Part shown: piece by piece, positions 26,323-39,814 of the stretch
Layout of the letters: every line of letters starts with the position of its first letter
Position numbering within the stretch: the stretch's first letter is position 1
Assembly: GCA_024349245.1 (NCBI GenBank)
Contig: JALDNG010000048.1
Coordinates: forward strand, 575,001 to 639,000
DNA length: 64,000 nucleotides
Direction of reading: 5' to 3'
From: Neodontobutis hainanensis
Taxonomy: Eukaryota > Chordata > Actinopteri > Gobiiformes > Odontobutidae
The notes under the pieces: model-generated
Database searches by the model: none
What the model saw: the letters and a program-made list of their open reading frames with translations, nothing else
Told to the model about the DNA's origin: nothing
Translations under genes and position numbers: made by a program

Positions 26323-29300
26323 TGCGTGAGATTTACTCCCAGGGACTTTAAGAATGACTCTGACAGAGACAAGCTGTCAGGCCCCATCCATCACAGTCCA
26401 ATTGTGTGCATCTTGGGCCAGCTTGGCCCAGTCAGATCTGAGCAGGCCAGTTTCAGCCGCTCTGCTGGAGATAAGCCTGTATAGAAAGAAACTTTAATGG
26501 GCTGGGACAGGCCCTCTTTAGTGCTCGCAAACACAATTACCAATTTGTGGCAGGCTCAAAGCCCTATTGAAGAATGTATTATGTGTGAGAACGTTTACCT
26601 AAATTATCACTGTATAATTTGAATTTGAAGTCACACCCACAAAGAGCACTAATTATGGAAAATACATCTTCTGACAACTTGGCCTGAAGACAATAATTAC
26701 AGTTTTTAGGATAAACTATGTTTCATTAACACAGTTTTGAAGATTATGTTAAAAGGCTCCAAGCTCTAAATTTGGATAGGTAGAAAAATGCTTTTAACAA
26801 ATCCAATGTTCCCTTTAGATGAGAAGGTTAAACTGATGGCAATTGAACTAAATTTAATTTGATTTGTTTTACTTACGGATGTGCTTTTGCATAACTATCT
26901 AAGGTTTAGACCACTTTAAGTTTGGAATTCAGTGAATATAAAGAATTATATCAAATAACAAATTACTCAACCAGTGGAAATTGCTAATATAATCTAATGA
27001 ATTAACCATCTGCCTTTTTTTTTAGCTTTAAGCCACATATTATTTTAAGCTATTAATACTGGGATTAATTTATCAAATCAATATGTTCATTGGCCCCAGG
27101 TTTTTACACCGCTGGCACATTATACTCTGTTTCCATGGACACAGTGGTGGATCATGATAATTGGTGATAAAAGTTAATTGTCCCGGAAGAGCGTCAGTCG
27201 TGAGTGTAGCCGCTTGGCGCTAGACTGCACGCTTCATACAGTACAGCTGTCTTTGTTAATTGTTAAGTTATAGTAAAGATGTTCTCATGCATGTTGTATT
27301 TGCTCAAAACTATCGTAGCATCTCCCTTATTGGAAAGCTCCAATTTTTGTTAATTTAGCCATAAATCTTGTGCTAATTAGATGATTTAAGACCTGTGCAT
27401 TTTACAGTCCCTGTGTTAGCTGCCACAGTGCCCTTAAAAAAACAGTTTCATGCTCCAAAGCTACCTGAGGGCTCCCCCATTAATCACTGCAGCACTGGGA
27501 CACTACCATTTGCTCTCCTCTGGTCAAAGGTCGCATGTAGTGTATCATCATGAGTTTGGCCCATGGGTCCAGCTAGTTTAGTCTGCTACCCACATTGTTT
27601 TCCTGGATTTAAACAGACAATAGCCTTGGTTATAACTTTCCCACAGCTCCAACTACACTGTGCCATTGCTGTTGTCGTTGCACCATTCCACGACGTGAAA
27701 TTAAACACAGCATGAACATTTTGTATATTTCCTCAATAGTGTTGAGGGCCACACAAAGAACATCACTAAACACATCCAAGGCCTGCTGACTGGCCTGTTA
27801 GCTGGAGTAATGGCTTTTAAACACTGCCTGCAGGGATGAGTGCACATGCTGCAGTGGAAAACACAGCCTGCACTTAACTCAAACACACGAATGGGAACCT
27901 CTTTTTTCAACACCAGCTGAGGCACCATCGCAGTTAATTTGTAGACTACTTGAGTTTATTCAATTGCCCCTAAGGGTTTTATTGAACCCACATTATAGGT
28001 ACAATGTAAATAATAGGGTAGTTCAGCAGCGGCAACTACTGGATTTCAATTTGATGAAATCGCTGCCTCTAACCCTTTAGTGTTTCCCAAGGTTTGGTAA
28101 AATAATTATGATTTGTAAATGACCGTCTGATCTAGCACTTTTAGCCAGCAAACACCACAAAGTGCTGCTATAGTTCAAACTATTGTTAACTGGTTAATAG
28201 ACCTTGCTTGTACAACCTGAGCTGCCCTTACGTTTAAGTGATTTTAAAGAGTAAAAACAGACTAGACCTAAAGAGTGGAACCAGCTGTAATGTTGGTGTA
28301 ATGTAGCGTAGTGTCCCATAAGCCACTGCTGTCAGCTCACTGTCTGATACGAGAGAGCATTGCTGCCCAATGATCCCAGCAGCACATGTCAAGGAAGTGA
28401 GCATGGCATTGTATTAATCTGAAGGTTTCTCCGTGTGTGACTTGTGATATGGCAACCTTGGCCTCTTGCTGTTTCTCTAAGGGAGGGATAAAAAAATGAG
28501 ACAGCCAATATTAGATGACGCTGCAAAGTCGTGCTCCAAATCCCTGATAAGAGGCCGTCATGGATAACTGTAAATCTGACATGGGCCTAAGGCAGTGTGG
28601 GGGATGAAGTTCCATGGCACTGATGCTTGAATAACCTCACAATAAGTGCAGCACGGAAACACAAGTCATTCACTTAATTTATTTGTCAAAGCGTGCTTTT
28701 CTCATTTCACAAATCATACTGGCACAGTTTCTCTGACACTTCAAAACCCAAATGTGCCATTGTGTACGTTTGCTCTGTCAAGCAGATGAACAAAATGACA
28801 TGCACAAATAAGATGTAGTGTGTCTACTTATCAAGCCTGTCTCATAAACCCAGTCCTACACATACCAGTATCGAACATCAAATCCTCTAATTCCCAGTGC
28901 AGGAAAGTGCTATAATAGTTTATTGACAGCCACACTGACATGTGTGCATGTTATTTATGGCTGCAACCCACCTCAGGTTAAATAATGAAGTACAATGAAC
29001 CTTAAATTTGGCATGTCTACAGTCATGCTCCTCATCTATCGGCTATGAGTGGTCCAAGACTACTTCTATGGCCAGTTATTTTATTTTTTTTTTCATATTC
29101 AACATATAACAGTGCAGTTAATGTCTCTGGTGCTTGTTTTCTCAGCGTAAGGCACTAAGCAGGATTTAAGCATATCACCAATAAGAATGACCATTAGCCC
29201 AAAAGTCATGTATATGAAAGCAAGCTCACCCCAGGTGTTTTACGTGTACATTTAAGTTACTTATACATCCACATGCATGTGCCCAATGCAAAACCCTGAA

Positions 29301-29784
29301 TTTAGTGTACACATGTTTCAACTTTTACTGGTGGCTTTCAAAATGCACTACAGTGGCTGTCTTAGCCTGGTCAATACTTCTCTCTCTAAATGATGAGGAA
29401 TGGCCCGCGTTGCAGTAACACTGTGGCTGGGAGATTGATCACATGCAGACTACTGAAGATTAAATGGCTTTCTTGTGGAGAGCCAGACTGCCCCTGGATG
29501 GTGCATTGAGTAGGTAGGCTCCTGTTTTTTCTGCTCCAGTCACCACAGCTGCACAGCCTTGGGATAAGTCAGCTCTCATGCTATACTGAAGCATATTGAG
29601 TCATTTTTTAAAGGAAAAAGATTGTATTATTCAGACTAAACACAAATTTTACCCTGATACAGTTGCATACAAAGCTGAAGTTCTGGAGACTAGGCTCTTT
29701 TTTTTAACTAGTCTGTAAGACTGCTCATTTGACCTTTTTTCACAAGTTGTTATCAGTAGGTTGTCATTACAAATGTCATTACAA

Positions 29785-30010
29785 AAGGAAGGCAAGGCAA
29801 TTTTATTTAAATAGCACAATTTATACACTGGGTCATTCAAAGTCCTTTACAGTAATAAATAAAAAAATAAAATACATAGACAAGATTTAAAATAAGAAAA
29901 ATTTAAAAATAAAAAGATGAAGAGTGCAGATAAAAACACTTTCAGTTGTCTTTACTGAATGTAGGTGGAGCGAAACAGGAATGTTTTTAGCTTCTCCTTT
30001 GAACATGGTT
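29785..30010. repeat. dispersed repeat, probable antisense end of a non-LTR retroposon
   Basis: Begins GGCAAGGCAATTTTATTTAA, followed by ATAGCACAATTTATACACTG, TTCAAAGTCCTTTACAGTAA, an A-rich tract and GATAAAAACACTTTCAG. These words match a common fish dispersed repeat that I recall but cannot name. Both ends are approximate. Confidence 0.5.
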
Positions 30011-32969
30011 AAAGTTGAGGCTTTTTTTTCATCTGGTTTGTTCTAACTTTAGGCCCGAGCAGAAGGCCTGTCCCAGATGTTTTCACAAGAACTTACAAAC
30101 CTTAATGCCTGTTCACTTCACACTAATAAATAAATACATTTGTGTCATATAAAACTTAAGTTAGAGAATCACTAAGCTGACATTTGTTGTTTTGTTTTTG
30201 TTTTTTTCAAAATGACTGGGGTTTAACTTAATGATGTGGTTAAATTATTAATCAAAGCTATCCTGAGCTACACCTTTACTCGACATATGGAGGCTTGCTT
30301 GATTGTGCTTTGACAATGATTTTAAATGCAGATGATTACATCAGATGCCTTTGCAAAACCCAGAGGTTAGACCGCAGGCAGTGAAAACTACAAAGACCAG
30401 CATTCTAGAAACCCCTTCAGGCCATTTAAACTACAATTATCCGCAGTCCTGTGTCATCTCCAGTGTCAAAGTGATACGCCCTCGCTTGCTGTTGTTAGAC
30501 CATCACAAGCACAAGCCTCACACATTGGAATAAACGCTCTCACACACTGTTCGTCTGCATCAACCATCCCTCATTAGGCAAAAACTTAGAAAAAATCTGC
30601 TTCATGCTGAGAACGTGGGGGAGGAATCTGAGTATGTCTCCAAATGCTAATGAGAGAAGGCTTCTTCAAGAGACTGCTTTGTCTTTGGGTGTATTCATCC
30701 TAGTATGTGTCAGTATTGTATTTTTCTTTTTTTTTCTTGCAAAGGTAGGGCGAATTCTAAACAGTTATTTTTACATGTCATTAGTAGCCCAGTGCAGCCC
30801 CATCACCCTGACAACTACATCCCTTCCTTTCCTTTCTTCTGCTTATCACCATAACAACTAATCTACCGTAAATAGTGCCATGTCCCTGTCTGCCTCTTTT
30901 CTTTTCCTCTTTCCTTCACCAGATTCTTTTTTTTTTTACTCTTCTTGTGTGGACTACGACATCTCCTTTCCATTTCTGTTCCCCCTATACTCCCTGTGTA
31001 GTTATTGTTGCTGCTCCAGAGTTCATCTTTTCTGTGCCACTGCAGATGTGGGTGGTTCTGGTGACTGCACAGTAACCTTTCTGCTGCTTCACATTGTCAA
31101 GTGCCTTAGCTCAGAATGCGATCGATAAAAAAGAAGCTATAACAAGTTGTCCGCCAAACTTGCTAAGCTTGATTTTATCCTCTTTACTAAATAGATTTTC
31201 TTTGTCTCTGCATACAGGAATGTGCTTGTGCAGTCGGATCGTTTGTATTTGATTTGCACGGTGGTGCTTCAGGATTGCTACACGCCTTTGAGTTTGACCT
31301 AAATGTGTTATTGACAGTGAGCCTGGCTTGACAACTTGATTGGCCTACTACGCTCCTGGATTAACTTGCCAGCCTGGCAGGCTTTCACAATCAAAGATCA
31401 AGCCAATGGTCTGTTTGGCTGAGGAGCTCTGGGGTTGACTTAACAGCCTGATCTGCTAAATGCAGTGTTATCCCAGGGTTGAGCACAAAAGCTCATAGAA
31501 GTATTTGTAGGTGCAGAATTTAAGGTGACTAACCCCATTGTTTTTTTTTACTTAAATCCAATAGTTTTTCATACAATATTACTTTTATCATATTATTATT
31601 TCTTTTACGCATTTTTCAATCTTTTCAATCAGCAGCACGAGAGAGGTCAACCTTTTACCCCTCTGTTCCTTTTTTTTCCCTTCCACACTCACCTCTTTGT
31701 ATTTTTTCCCCACCTTTGCAATGAGAATATTGATAATATCACTAACTAGTAGCTTAAAGTTAATGTTAATGCTAATTTACAGGAATGGTGCAGCAATGGG
31801 GCACAAATGTAAATAGAGTTGTAATATTACAACAAAAGTCTTTGATCCGTTAGTTTTGATTTCCTGCAGTGTCTCTTTCCCATTCTTCCATACATAGGCT
31901 TTCAGGGCCTTACGTTAGTAATGTTTTAGCCTGTGATAAAGGGCTTTTTTGCCGCTAAAAATGCCATCTACTCTTGCTTTTCTTTCCCTCTTCCCCTCTC
32001 TCTGTGCCTTCATTAAAAGGTTGTCTTAAGCTACCCAGCTTAACGCTATTTACATTTTCATTATTCTTGCGTTACCAGGATAAAATGGCATGAAATCCAG
32101 CAGTGTTCAGAACATTAGACAAGCTTCATTCTCACAGCAAATGGATTTACATAAATAAGAAGGTTGATACATGGAAGCAAGGGGAGAAATGAGAACCTTT
32201 AAAATGGATCAAGTTGGGGTACAAGCACATGGGCAGAAGAAGAAGACGCAGAGTGGTAAATGAGAAGGATTGTGTTGCCTTGTGTGGCTCTATAAAGTGG
32301 GCTCTGTGGGACTGACAGAGGTCTTCTGATCCACTGTGTGTAATCAATACAGCTCTGCATTCCCTCATTACTGGAGCAGACCTCACAGTGTTTACCATAC
32401 AATGGGCTAGTGGGATCACACTCGCTTCATGTGCACTCACCGCTTTGTGTGCACTCAGGCATAATAAGGCACTTAAGTTCTTTCTGTGTTCTTTTGTTGT
32501 GGCTGAGGCAATAGAGGTATAGAATATAAAAGTTTGTAATCAAACCATGTGTCACCTCTCCAAATGATGTATGATTCTGTTGTGTCTAAAATCAACATTT
32601 TAGTTTTACAACATTTAATTTCATATTTATACAAAAACTTGTATCTATTGATTTTATTCAAATGAGCTTTTTATGCAGCTGGATTTTGCTTCTACACTTT
32701 GCAGGCCAGCAGCTTGAACAATTTTAGAGTTGTTGCCAAAGCAGTTTCAATGGAAAGAGTTCCTAATGCTCTGACACAGTACCCTCAGCTGAACAGAGAC
32801 CTCCAATGTAACTTTCCTGGCCCCTGGCTCCTGGCCCCTGACTCATGGCCAGAGATTATGTGAGTGGGGTGCTTTACACAACATTCTGCATATAAATGAG
32901 ATGGGCCAATACACTGGACCCTAGCAGTCATATTTCTACAAAATACACAAAAATTACCCTACCATTTCA

Positions 32970-33112
32970 GAAAACATGTTCTATCTTCCAACCGTGCCAT
33001 CTTGGACGTCTCTACTTGTAAACAAATATTGCACCTGCTGGCAGTGCAGTTGCACAAAGAGGAATCAGCGTTCTCTGCTGGCTAAAAGTTACACAGGGCT
33101 GCTTTAATTATA
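32970..33112. repeat. possible dispersed repeat fragment
   Basis: The stretch containing TCTCTGCTGGCTAAAAGTTA and CACAGGGCTGCTTTAA resembles an end often seen in fish repeats. No inverted partner or target duplication was found, so the call is weak. Confidence 0.25.
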
Positions 33113-35849
33113 TGACACCTTAGGAATTGTCATGGATTTTTCTAAACCTTCAGAGAAGAGAAAATTTTGTTGTCTTAGTCAAATGTAATTGCAGTGAAAA
33201 GGATGTGAGATCAGATCCGATCAGCAGTAATTCCAATCACAAAGTGGTGGAATGTAAGGATTTATTGAGAGAATTTGTCAGTGGGACTGGCATTTTTTTG
33301 TGTTTTTACAGATAATTTGTTAAATTTTTGTAAATAGTATAACAACAAGCCCAATAATGTTATTTTATTTTGTTCCCCATCATGTTAAGATACTTCCATC
33401 AACATTTGCTAATTCTGTGACAGTTTATGTGACTGTAGAAAGTCATTATCCAGAGTCCTATAATTCCATCTGAACAGTGTCCCAAAAAAGGGATTTTTGG
33501 GCCCGTGAGACCAAACCAGGCCATGTTGGAAAAAAATATTATGAACTTGTAATGTACCAAAGTATAGACTAACATAAAATAATACTTATAAAAAGGTAAG
33601 AAAAAACATTCTATGGGAGGGGTCTGGCTCCCGGCCTATATAAAAGGTTATTGTGAACCATTTTATTCCTCAATGTGTCAGGCTCATGGTAGTGTATATG
33701 TGCTTCATGGTGTTTTTTGTCCTGCTACTTCTTTTAGAATGCTAATGATAGACTTCCTCAAGCTTAAGTCGTTTTCCTTCAAGGGGAGTCTCAGCCAATC
33801 AGACATTTCACGTTTCCTATTTTCCCTTTTCAGTCCACATTCCCTTCGAAACAGTGACCCTGAGACCTTGTCTTCAAAGCCTGAATAAAAGCAGACAATA
33901 ATGAGAAAGAACCTACTTTTTCTTCTTTAACTGTTTATTTGAAAACCTTTCTTTAAAAAAACAAAACAATTTTCACATACACCTATGTCAAATTGTAGAT
34001 TGATGTGAAATATGTCAAATCAATAATATATGTGTAAATATTAGTGTTTAGATGTTTAAATATTAGCGACGCCTAGCGAACTGTTCTATCCACTGATCCA
34101 AATGGGATTCAGACTGTGTGTTGTTTTATGTCTATTGTACTATTATTTTGTAACTTGAGTAGATTATAATGGAAAATGAACATAATAACTCAGGGGCTTT
34201 GACTTTTATAGACACATCTTCTGTTTTAATGAAAGGTAAACAACATGAAGCCACAGGCAAGAGGCGATCTGTTGTGTGCTGAAAGGCTGAGTACACAAAG
34301 CTGTGCTGCTCTCCAAACTCTGCTGTTTGAGCGCGGGGGTCAAAGGTCACTCCTTTTTACACATCAAAGATTGAGATGAAAGTCTGTGTGTCCTTGTAGG
34401 GGCTGGCTCTGTTTCCTGATACTTCTTTGCCAACATTAACTGTAAATATTAGTTGTCATGAGAATTTGAAAAATTTACTAAAGTGAATTTATAAATTAGA
34501 TTAAGTTTGAATGGCTACAAAAAATATATATTCTCATTTATACATATACATACTTCATATTTCAAGAAAATATTATGTATGTGTGTATATGTGCAATGTA
34601 ATTGTAATAGATTAGAGAGACACTTACAGTAGATATAGTTCTCTTTTTCTGTGTATATTAAGTACTGATTATGTAGATACTTTTTTTCGCCTATGTGAAC
34701 ATTGTACATAATAGTGTACAATATTTTCAATTCACTTGCTCGAAATAAAATCAGTCAATCAATCAATATGATAAACTAGGTTGGAATTTGGACGGTAGTA
34801 ATCTTGAGGATGTAAGCTCTTCAAAAGAGCCCTTGCAAAGCTCAGTTCATGGATTGAGTTTATCTTCATAACCTACACTCTTTGCTTTCATTCATCAATA
34901 ATTGAACATTTAGATTTAAGCCAAATTAGCTGAATATGTTTGAAACAGTTCAATGCCCTCTCTTTACCAATGGGCCTGATGCTTTTTGGGCAGATGTTTT
35001 ATTGAAAAGAAATGCTTTTAATTCACTTTACATTTTTGATGAGTGGTGTTATACTTAGATTATAGGCAAACAGATTTGCCTTTTTGAATGGATGGGAAAA
35101 CTGTTGTACCAACTTAACGACAAACACCAAATGCTCTGGGGCTGAAGCACTTTCACTGCTGCTCATAGAGTGGAAAATTTCTGTTTTTGAAAGATTGTAA
35201 GAGACAGTAATGACCATAATTGCCTGCCAAGACTCATTCACATCCACAGCTCAATACGCTGCAGCTTGTATTTGCTCTCCTCTGGATACTGACTGTGAGG
35301 ATCCTTTTTTCTCTCTATTTTAATTTTATGATGTTATTCTGAGCCCGTAAGGTAAATTCCATAGATGTACTACATTAAATGAAACCTTTTACATATTAAC
35401 CTCTCGGTCTGTGGTATCTCCTTTGCTATCAGTGTGTCTCTTCCCTGGTGCATTGTTGGCATGATGGAGCAAGTTGCAGCTGTTGCGGCGTTGAGCAGAG
35501 TGGGGTACGGGCATGAATCCAGCCCCTTCAGCAACTGGATTAGCGGAGCAGCCATTAGCATCTGAACTCCCGTAATGTGACAATATGACAGGGATTATGC
35601 CATCTGAGGGCAGGATCCGAGCTGGAGAAGAGAGCACAACTGGGAGGCAGGCAGGTGGAAAGTTGTAACTAGTGTGGCATTTTTAATAAGAAGTGTAAAA
35701 TACCTGCAAAAAAGTGAGTGATATTAATTTTCAGAGTGAACAAAAAACTAAATCTGGGAAGGAAAAATGTAATAAAGTAGCTTAAATCTCTGAATGTACA
35801 GAATTAATATTAAATAAGTGTGTTTTTTGCTTTCCCCCTTTTTTGAATG

Positions 35850-36412
35850 TATACTGAACAAATATTTTAGCGCAACACTTTTGTTCTTGCTGCCATTTTT
35901 TGAGCTGAACTGAAAGATTAAAGACGTTTTCTATTTACACCGAAGGCCTATTTCTCTCAAATATTGTTCACAAATATTTTCAAATTTGTGTTAAATTTGC
36001 GCCCAGATACTCTCACAAGTGTGGCATATCGAGACGCTGATTAGAGAGCATGATTATTGCGCAGGTGTGCCTAAGGCTGGTCACAATAAAGGGCCACTCT
36101 AAAATGTGCAGCTTCACTGTATTACTTTCGACACTGTGCCAGATAAAACTGCACATTTTATTGTGGCCAACCTAAGGCACACCTGTGCAATAATCATGCT
36201 TTCTAATCAGAATCTTGATATGCCCCATGAGGTTGATGGATTACCTCAACAAAGACGAAGTGTTCACTAACACAGATTTGGACAAATTTGTGAACAATAT
36301 TTGAGAGAAATAGGCCTTTTTTGTACATAGACATAGTGTTAGATCTTTGATTTCAGCTCAAAAAAATGGGGGCAAAAACAAAAGTGTTGCATTTAAAATT
36401 TTGTTCATTATA
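35850..36412. mobile_element. fold-back derivative of a Tc1/mariner-like element (about 563 bp palindrome)
   Basis: Starts TATACTGAACAAA and ends TTGTTCATTATA, and the two halves are inverted copies of each other. Paired words include GGCCTATTTCTCTCAAATAT with its complement near 36310, and GCATGATTATTGC with its complement near 36195. GGCCACTCTAAAATGTGCAG pairs with its counterpart near 36150. The arms are about 270 bp each around a centre near 36130. No transposase remains. The left arm matches the end of the copy at 44949, so this is a palindromic relative of that transposon. Confidence 0.85.
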
Positions 36413-38329
36413 GTTACTTATAACATGAAAATGTCCTACACATTACCTGCTCGAAAAGGTTGTTATGGTTGATGGACCAAAGACTCAGGGTGCACTGACT
36501 ATGTCTGTATTGACTACAACAGAAGTGTATTTGCTTTGGAGTGGGCAGATCTGCGCGGCAGTGGAAATTGGGGGTTTGTCTGTGTCATCACCTGTCGAGT
36601 CCTAGTGTCTGATAATAAATTAGTCTAAGTCCGAGATCTTTGAGGCTTACAGAGTCCCGAGTCCTCAGCTCCAAAAATGAGGCTGGTGACCCCACTCAAG
36701 TCCAAGTTCAGGACAGGTCCATCTTTGGACCACGGGGAGCATTCTTAAAGAAGGCTCTAGAGTTGGACTGATTACAAGGACTGGCCAGTGACAGCTAATT
36801 GGTTACTTTCAGACATTAATTACATGTTAAGCACTAGCACTTTCCATTCCTCAGTTTGAATAATGACCAAAGTCACTTCCTTGTAAAAGTCGAAGCTGTC
36901 ATATGTAATCTTTTTCTGTATGCAGTTTAAACTGAGGTTATCAACTCTTTTACCTTTTTTTATTTATTAACTTTTGAGTTGATATGTGGCAACAACATGT
37001 TACAACCACAATGTCAATGCTATTAAATTACGAGGATGAGTAGATTCTTAGCTACAGTTAAGTGTGTCAGGTCCAGCCCAAGACAACCACCTGCCCGTTT
37101 GTTCATTCATCTCCTCTGCGACCCGCCCTCAGAGCTGACCCAGTACTAGCATGCAGCCGCTGGCCTGTTTCCCCGTATCCCTGCGGGCTCAAGTGCTTGT
37201 CACAGACAGAGCTGCATTTAGACACAATGCTCCATTACATCAATTATAAATATGAGGATGAAGAAGGAAGACCAAATAGGATGGGACAGCTCACTCAAGA
37301 GAAGATGACAACGGTTGATGAGTGTGCTTGTGTATGCACGGTCTATGGACAAGGAAGGAATGTAAGTGCAAGGATGACATGAAAGTGAAGGACCATGGAA
37401 CACTGAAGGATATTGACTTTAGTGGTTTTCTGCAATGATGGCAGCATTTAGGATCAGACTGACCCAGTTCCTGCAGAGACCATACATTTTAGATAATCCC
37501 TGAGGAGAACTGGGTTTGCACAGTCTGCCTGGCCTTGGCATGGTTTCTTATTGTAGGGTAGAGCAAGTAGGAGAATGTCTGTAAAATGAGGCACTTAATG
37601 CTGTGTTAAAGAGAGGATATTCATTTTTGCTAAAGCATCGTCTTTGCTTCCTTCTAGCTGGAGTGGTAATGTGGCGTCATGCGTCAGCCATTTAAATCAT
37701 TACCTTTCCCACATTGATCCAGCCAGAAGGTAATTGGCTCAATCAAGAGAATTAAAAGCCCGGGTAAGATGGAATAATTCAGCTCACAGATCAAAAGAGG
37801 AGGAGAAGAAGAGGAGGAAAAAGGCACTGGTGGATGGACTGGGGGAGGGGGAATGCCAATATTAACACTGCAGATGAAAACGTGAACACTGCAAGCAAAG
37901 AGGAGGTCGGAAAAGAATTAAACCAGAACATTAGCATATGAATAAAAGTCTAAGTGTATGTGGGAATACAACATTGTGATAAAAATTAGTTGAAGCACTC
38001 TAATTGAATAGAGGAAGATCATGGAGCTGTGGTAAGTAAAAGAAGTGTTACTGGAAAGGTCTTTAGTTAACTTAACTATATTAGGATGCATTTATATTTC
38101 ATAAAAGATCAATTTGAAATGAATCTTCACTGATACTCTCTACAAAGTCTTTACCGTGCATTAATGGGATTTATGCACAATTAACAATACAACTCGATTT
38201 ACAGTAGTCTTTGGGGACGATTTGCAATGTTGAACTAAAACATTGTGGTCACATTCTGAGCATTCTTAAGCTTTTTCTTTAACAGGGTTCCAGTTGAATG
38301 TGTGTGATTGTAGAGGTGAGTTTGGTGGA

Positions 38330-38474
38330 GGTTGGAGAAGAAGAGAGTGTATGGCAGTTCCCCTCTCTGTCTGCCGCAGGTGTGAATGTGTGTGAGTAGG
38401 ATGAATGGAAGCATCATGTAAAGCGCTTTGGGTGCCCAAAAAAAGTGCTATATAAATACACGCCATTTACAATT
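38330..38474 (+). mobile_element. SINE 3' end fragment
   Basis: Contains TGTGAATGTGTGTGAGTAGG, TAAAGCGCTTTGGGTGCCCA, and AAGTGCTATATAAATACACG closing in CCATTTAC. This is the 3' region shared with tRNA-derived fish SINEs; compare AAAGCGCTTTA and AGCGCTATAT on the minus strand of the SINE at 44095. The 5' limit is uncertain. Confidence 0.6.
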
Positions 38475-38794
38475 GTGAACATTGGTGAAGGTGAGATGGG
38501 TTGTACATACAATAAAAATATATTCCATCTTTTAAAGTAAAGGTCTACTATATTGGGAGCTAAGGGAATGTTAATAAACATGGCAAAAGCTTTGGTTTAG
38601 TGACCCCCATTTTGTGTATGTTATTTATATGGCTTTGCAATCTGTATTTGAAATATGCATTCATTTGAACAGAAAAGGGCGACTGGAAAAAAGCAATAGC
38701 CTATTCAAACAAGGCACAATTAGGCTATTCCACATTGTAGCTTGAAGATCTGCAATTCCACATCTTTAACTGTGTTAACACACACAGGCTTTAC

Positions 38795-39805
38795 GGTCCA
38801 TGTACAAGACAACAGAGTTTTGTCTTGATGTGAGGAAACCAAAATCGGAAAACAGTTGATTTCCGATTAACAATCAGAGGAAAGGAAATAGAAAATCCAG
38901 AAATTATCCTATTTTGTTTTTTTGTTTTGAAAGTGAAAATGGAAAAGCAGCCTTTATTTGATTGTATATGAAGTTAAAAAACTACAATGAAAAAATTTAT
39001 ATGACTGGATATTTAGATATGTAGCTACCATTTAGCCTCATGGCTACACCAAAAAATGGAGTGGGGCTGTGCCGTGAAGAGCACTGCAGGTCTGGAGCAG
39101 CTGCTCCTCTGCTGGGGAAGCTCCGAACAGGGCAGGATGAATGCTTTCAGAGCAAAGAAGAGTGGGAGATAGGCTGTTAGGGATAGGGAGTTTTGTGCAA
39201 TGGGACATGACAGCGGGCAGGGCACATTCACCTGTCCCAATGTAATCCACCAAACTCGGATGATAGAGTTAGTTCTCTCAAAGTGAAGCTGAGCCGGACC
39301 ACAAAACCCAGAGCTAGATATACTGTGGCCATAAAGTACAACATGGGTCCGGTTTAGCTGGTGCCCCTCGGTCCGAGGGGTCCCGCTGCTCTGGTTTGAG
39401 CAGAGGGGGCTTGCAACTCTGGATCGGGGCATGTGAATGTCCTGTCCGCTGTCCCCTGATAGAGCGGTGGACAGGTGCAAAGGAGTCTTGTGCATCAGAA
39501 AATGCTGTGTGAACCTGCTGCAGATTGGCAGATCTCTACAGCCGACCCACTGCTCTTCTGTACTCCGAAAGCATTCCCTCCTGCCCCGCTCTGAGCTGCC
39601 CCAGCTCCGGTCTTTGCGGTTTAAGTTTTGCTGGTCTAATGAGGGAGGCTACCAATGTTTAAATGGACCGCTGCACTAATTCTTCCAGTAGGCCTCCAGT
39701 GAGGAGCAGCTGCTCCGGACCCGCGGTACACTCCACATCCACAGCCCAATGCAGTTCCCAGTGTAGCCACGAGGCTAAGCAGTAGCTACAAAGACTATCA
39801 CAATA
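38795..39805. mobile_element. fold-back element, tandem copy 1 (about 1.0 kb)
   Basis: The left arm starts GGTCCATGTACAAGAC and includes TTGTCTTGATGTGAGGAAAC, TAGCCTCATGGCTACACC, GGTCTGGAGCAGCTGCTCC and GACATGACAGCGGGCAGGGC. An inverted version of the middle of this arm returns at 39530-39790 (GAGCAGCTGCTCCGGACC, GTGTAGCCACGAGGCTAAGC), so the unit is an imperfect palindrome. The outermost right arm is missing; copy 2 begins at once. The frames within it (for example 39025-39495, minus) show no domain. The superfamily is not identified. Confidence 0.7.
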
Positions 39806-39814
39806 TTAGCTAAA

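Noticed and set aside
39025..39495. 156-codon minus-strand frame
   Set aside because: Lies wholly inside an arm of the fold-back element and has no transposase or other domain.
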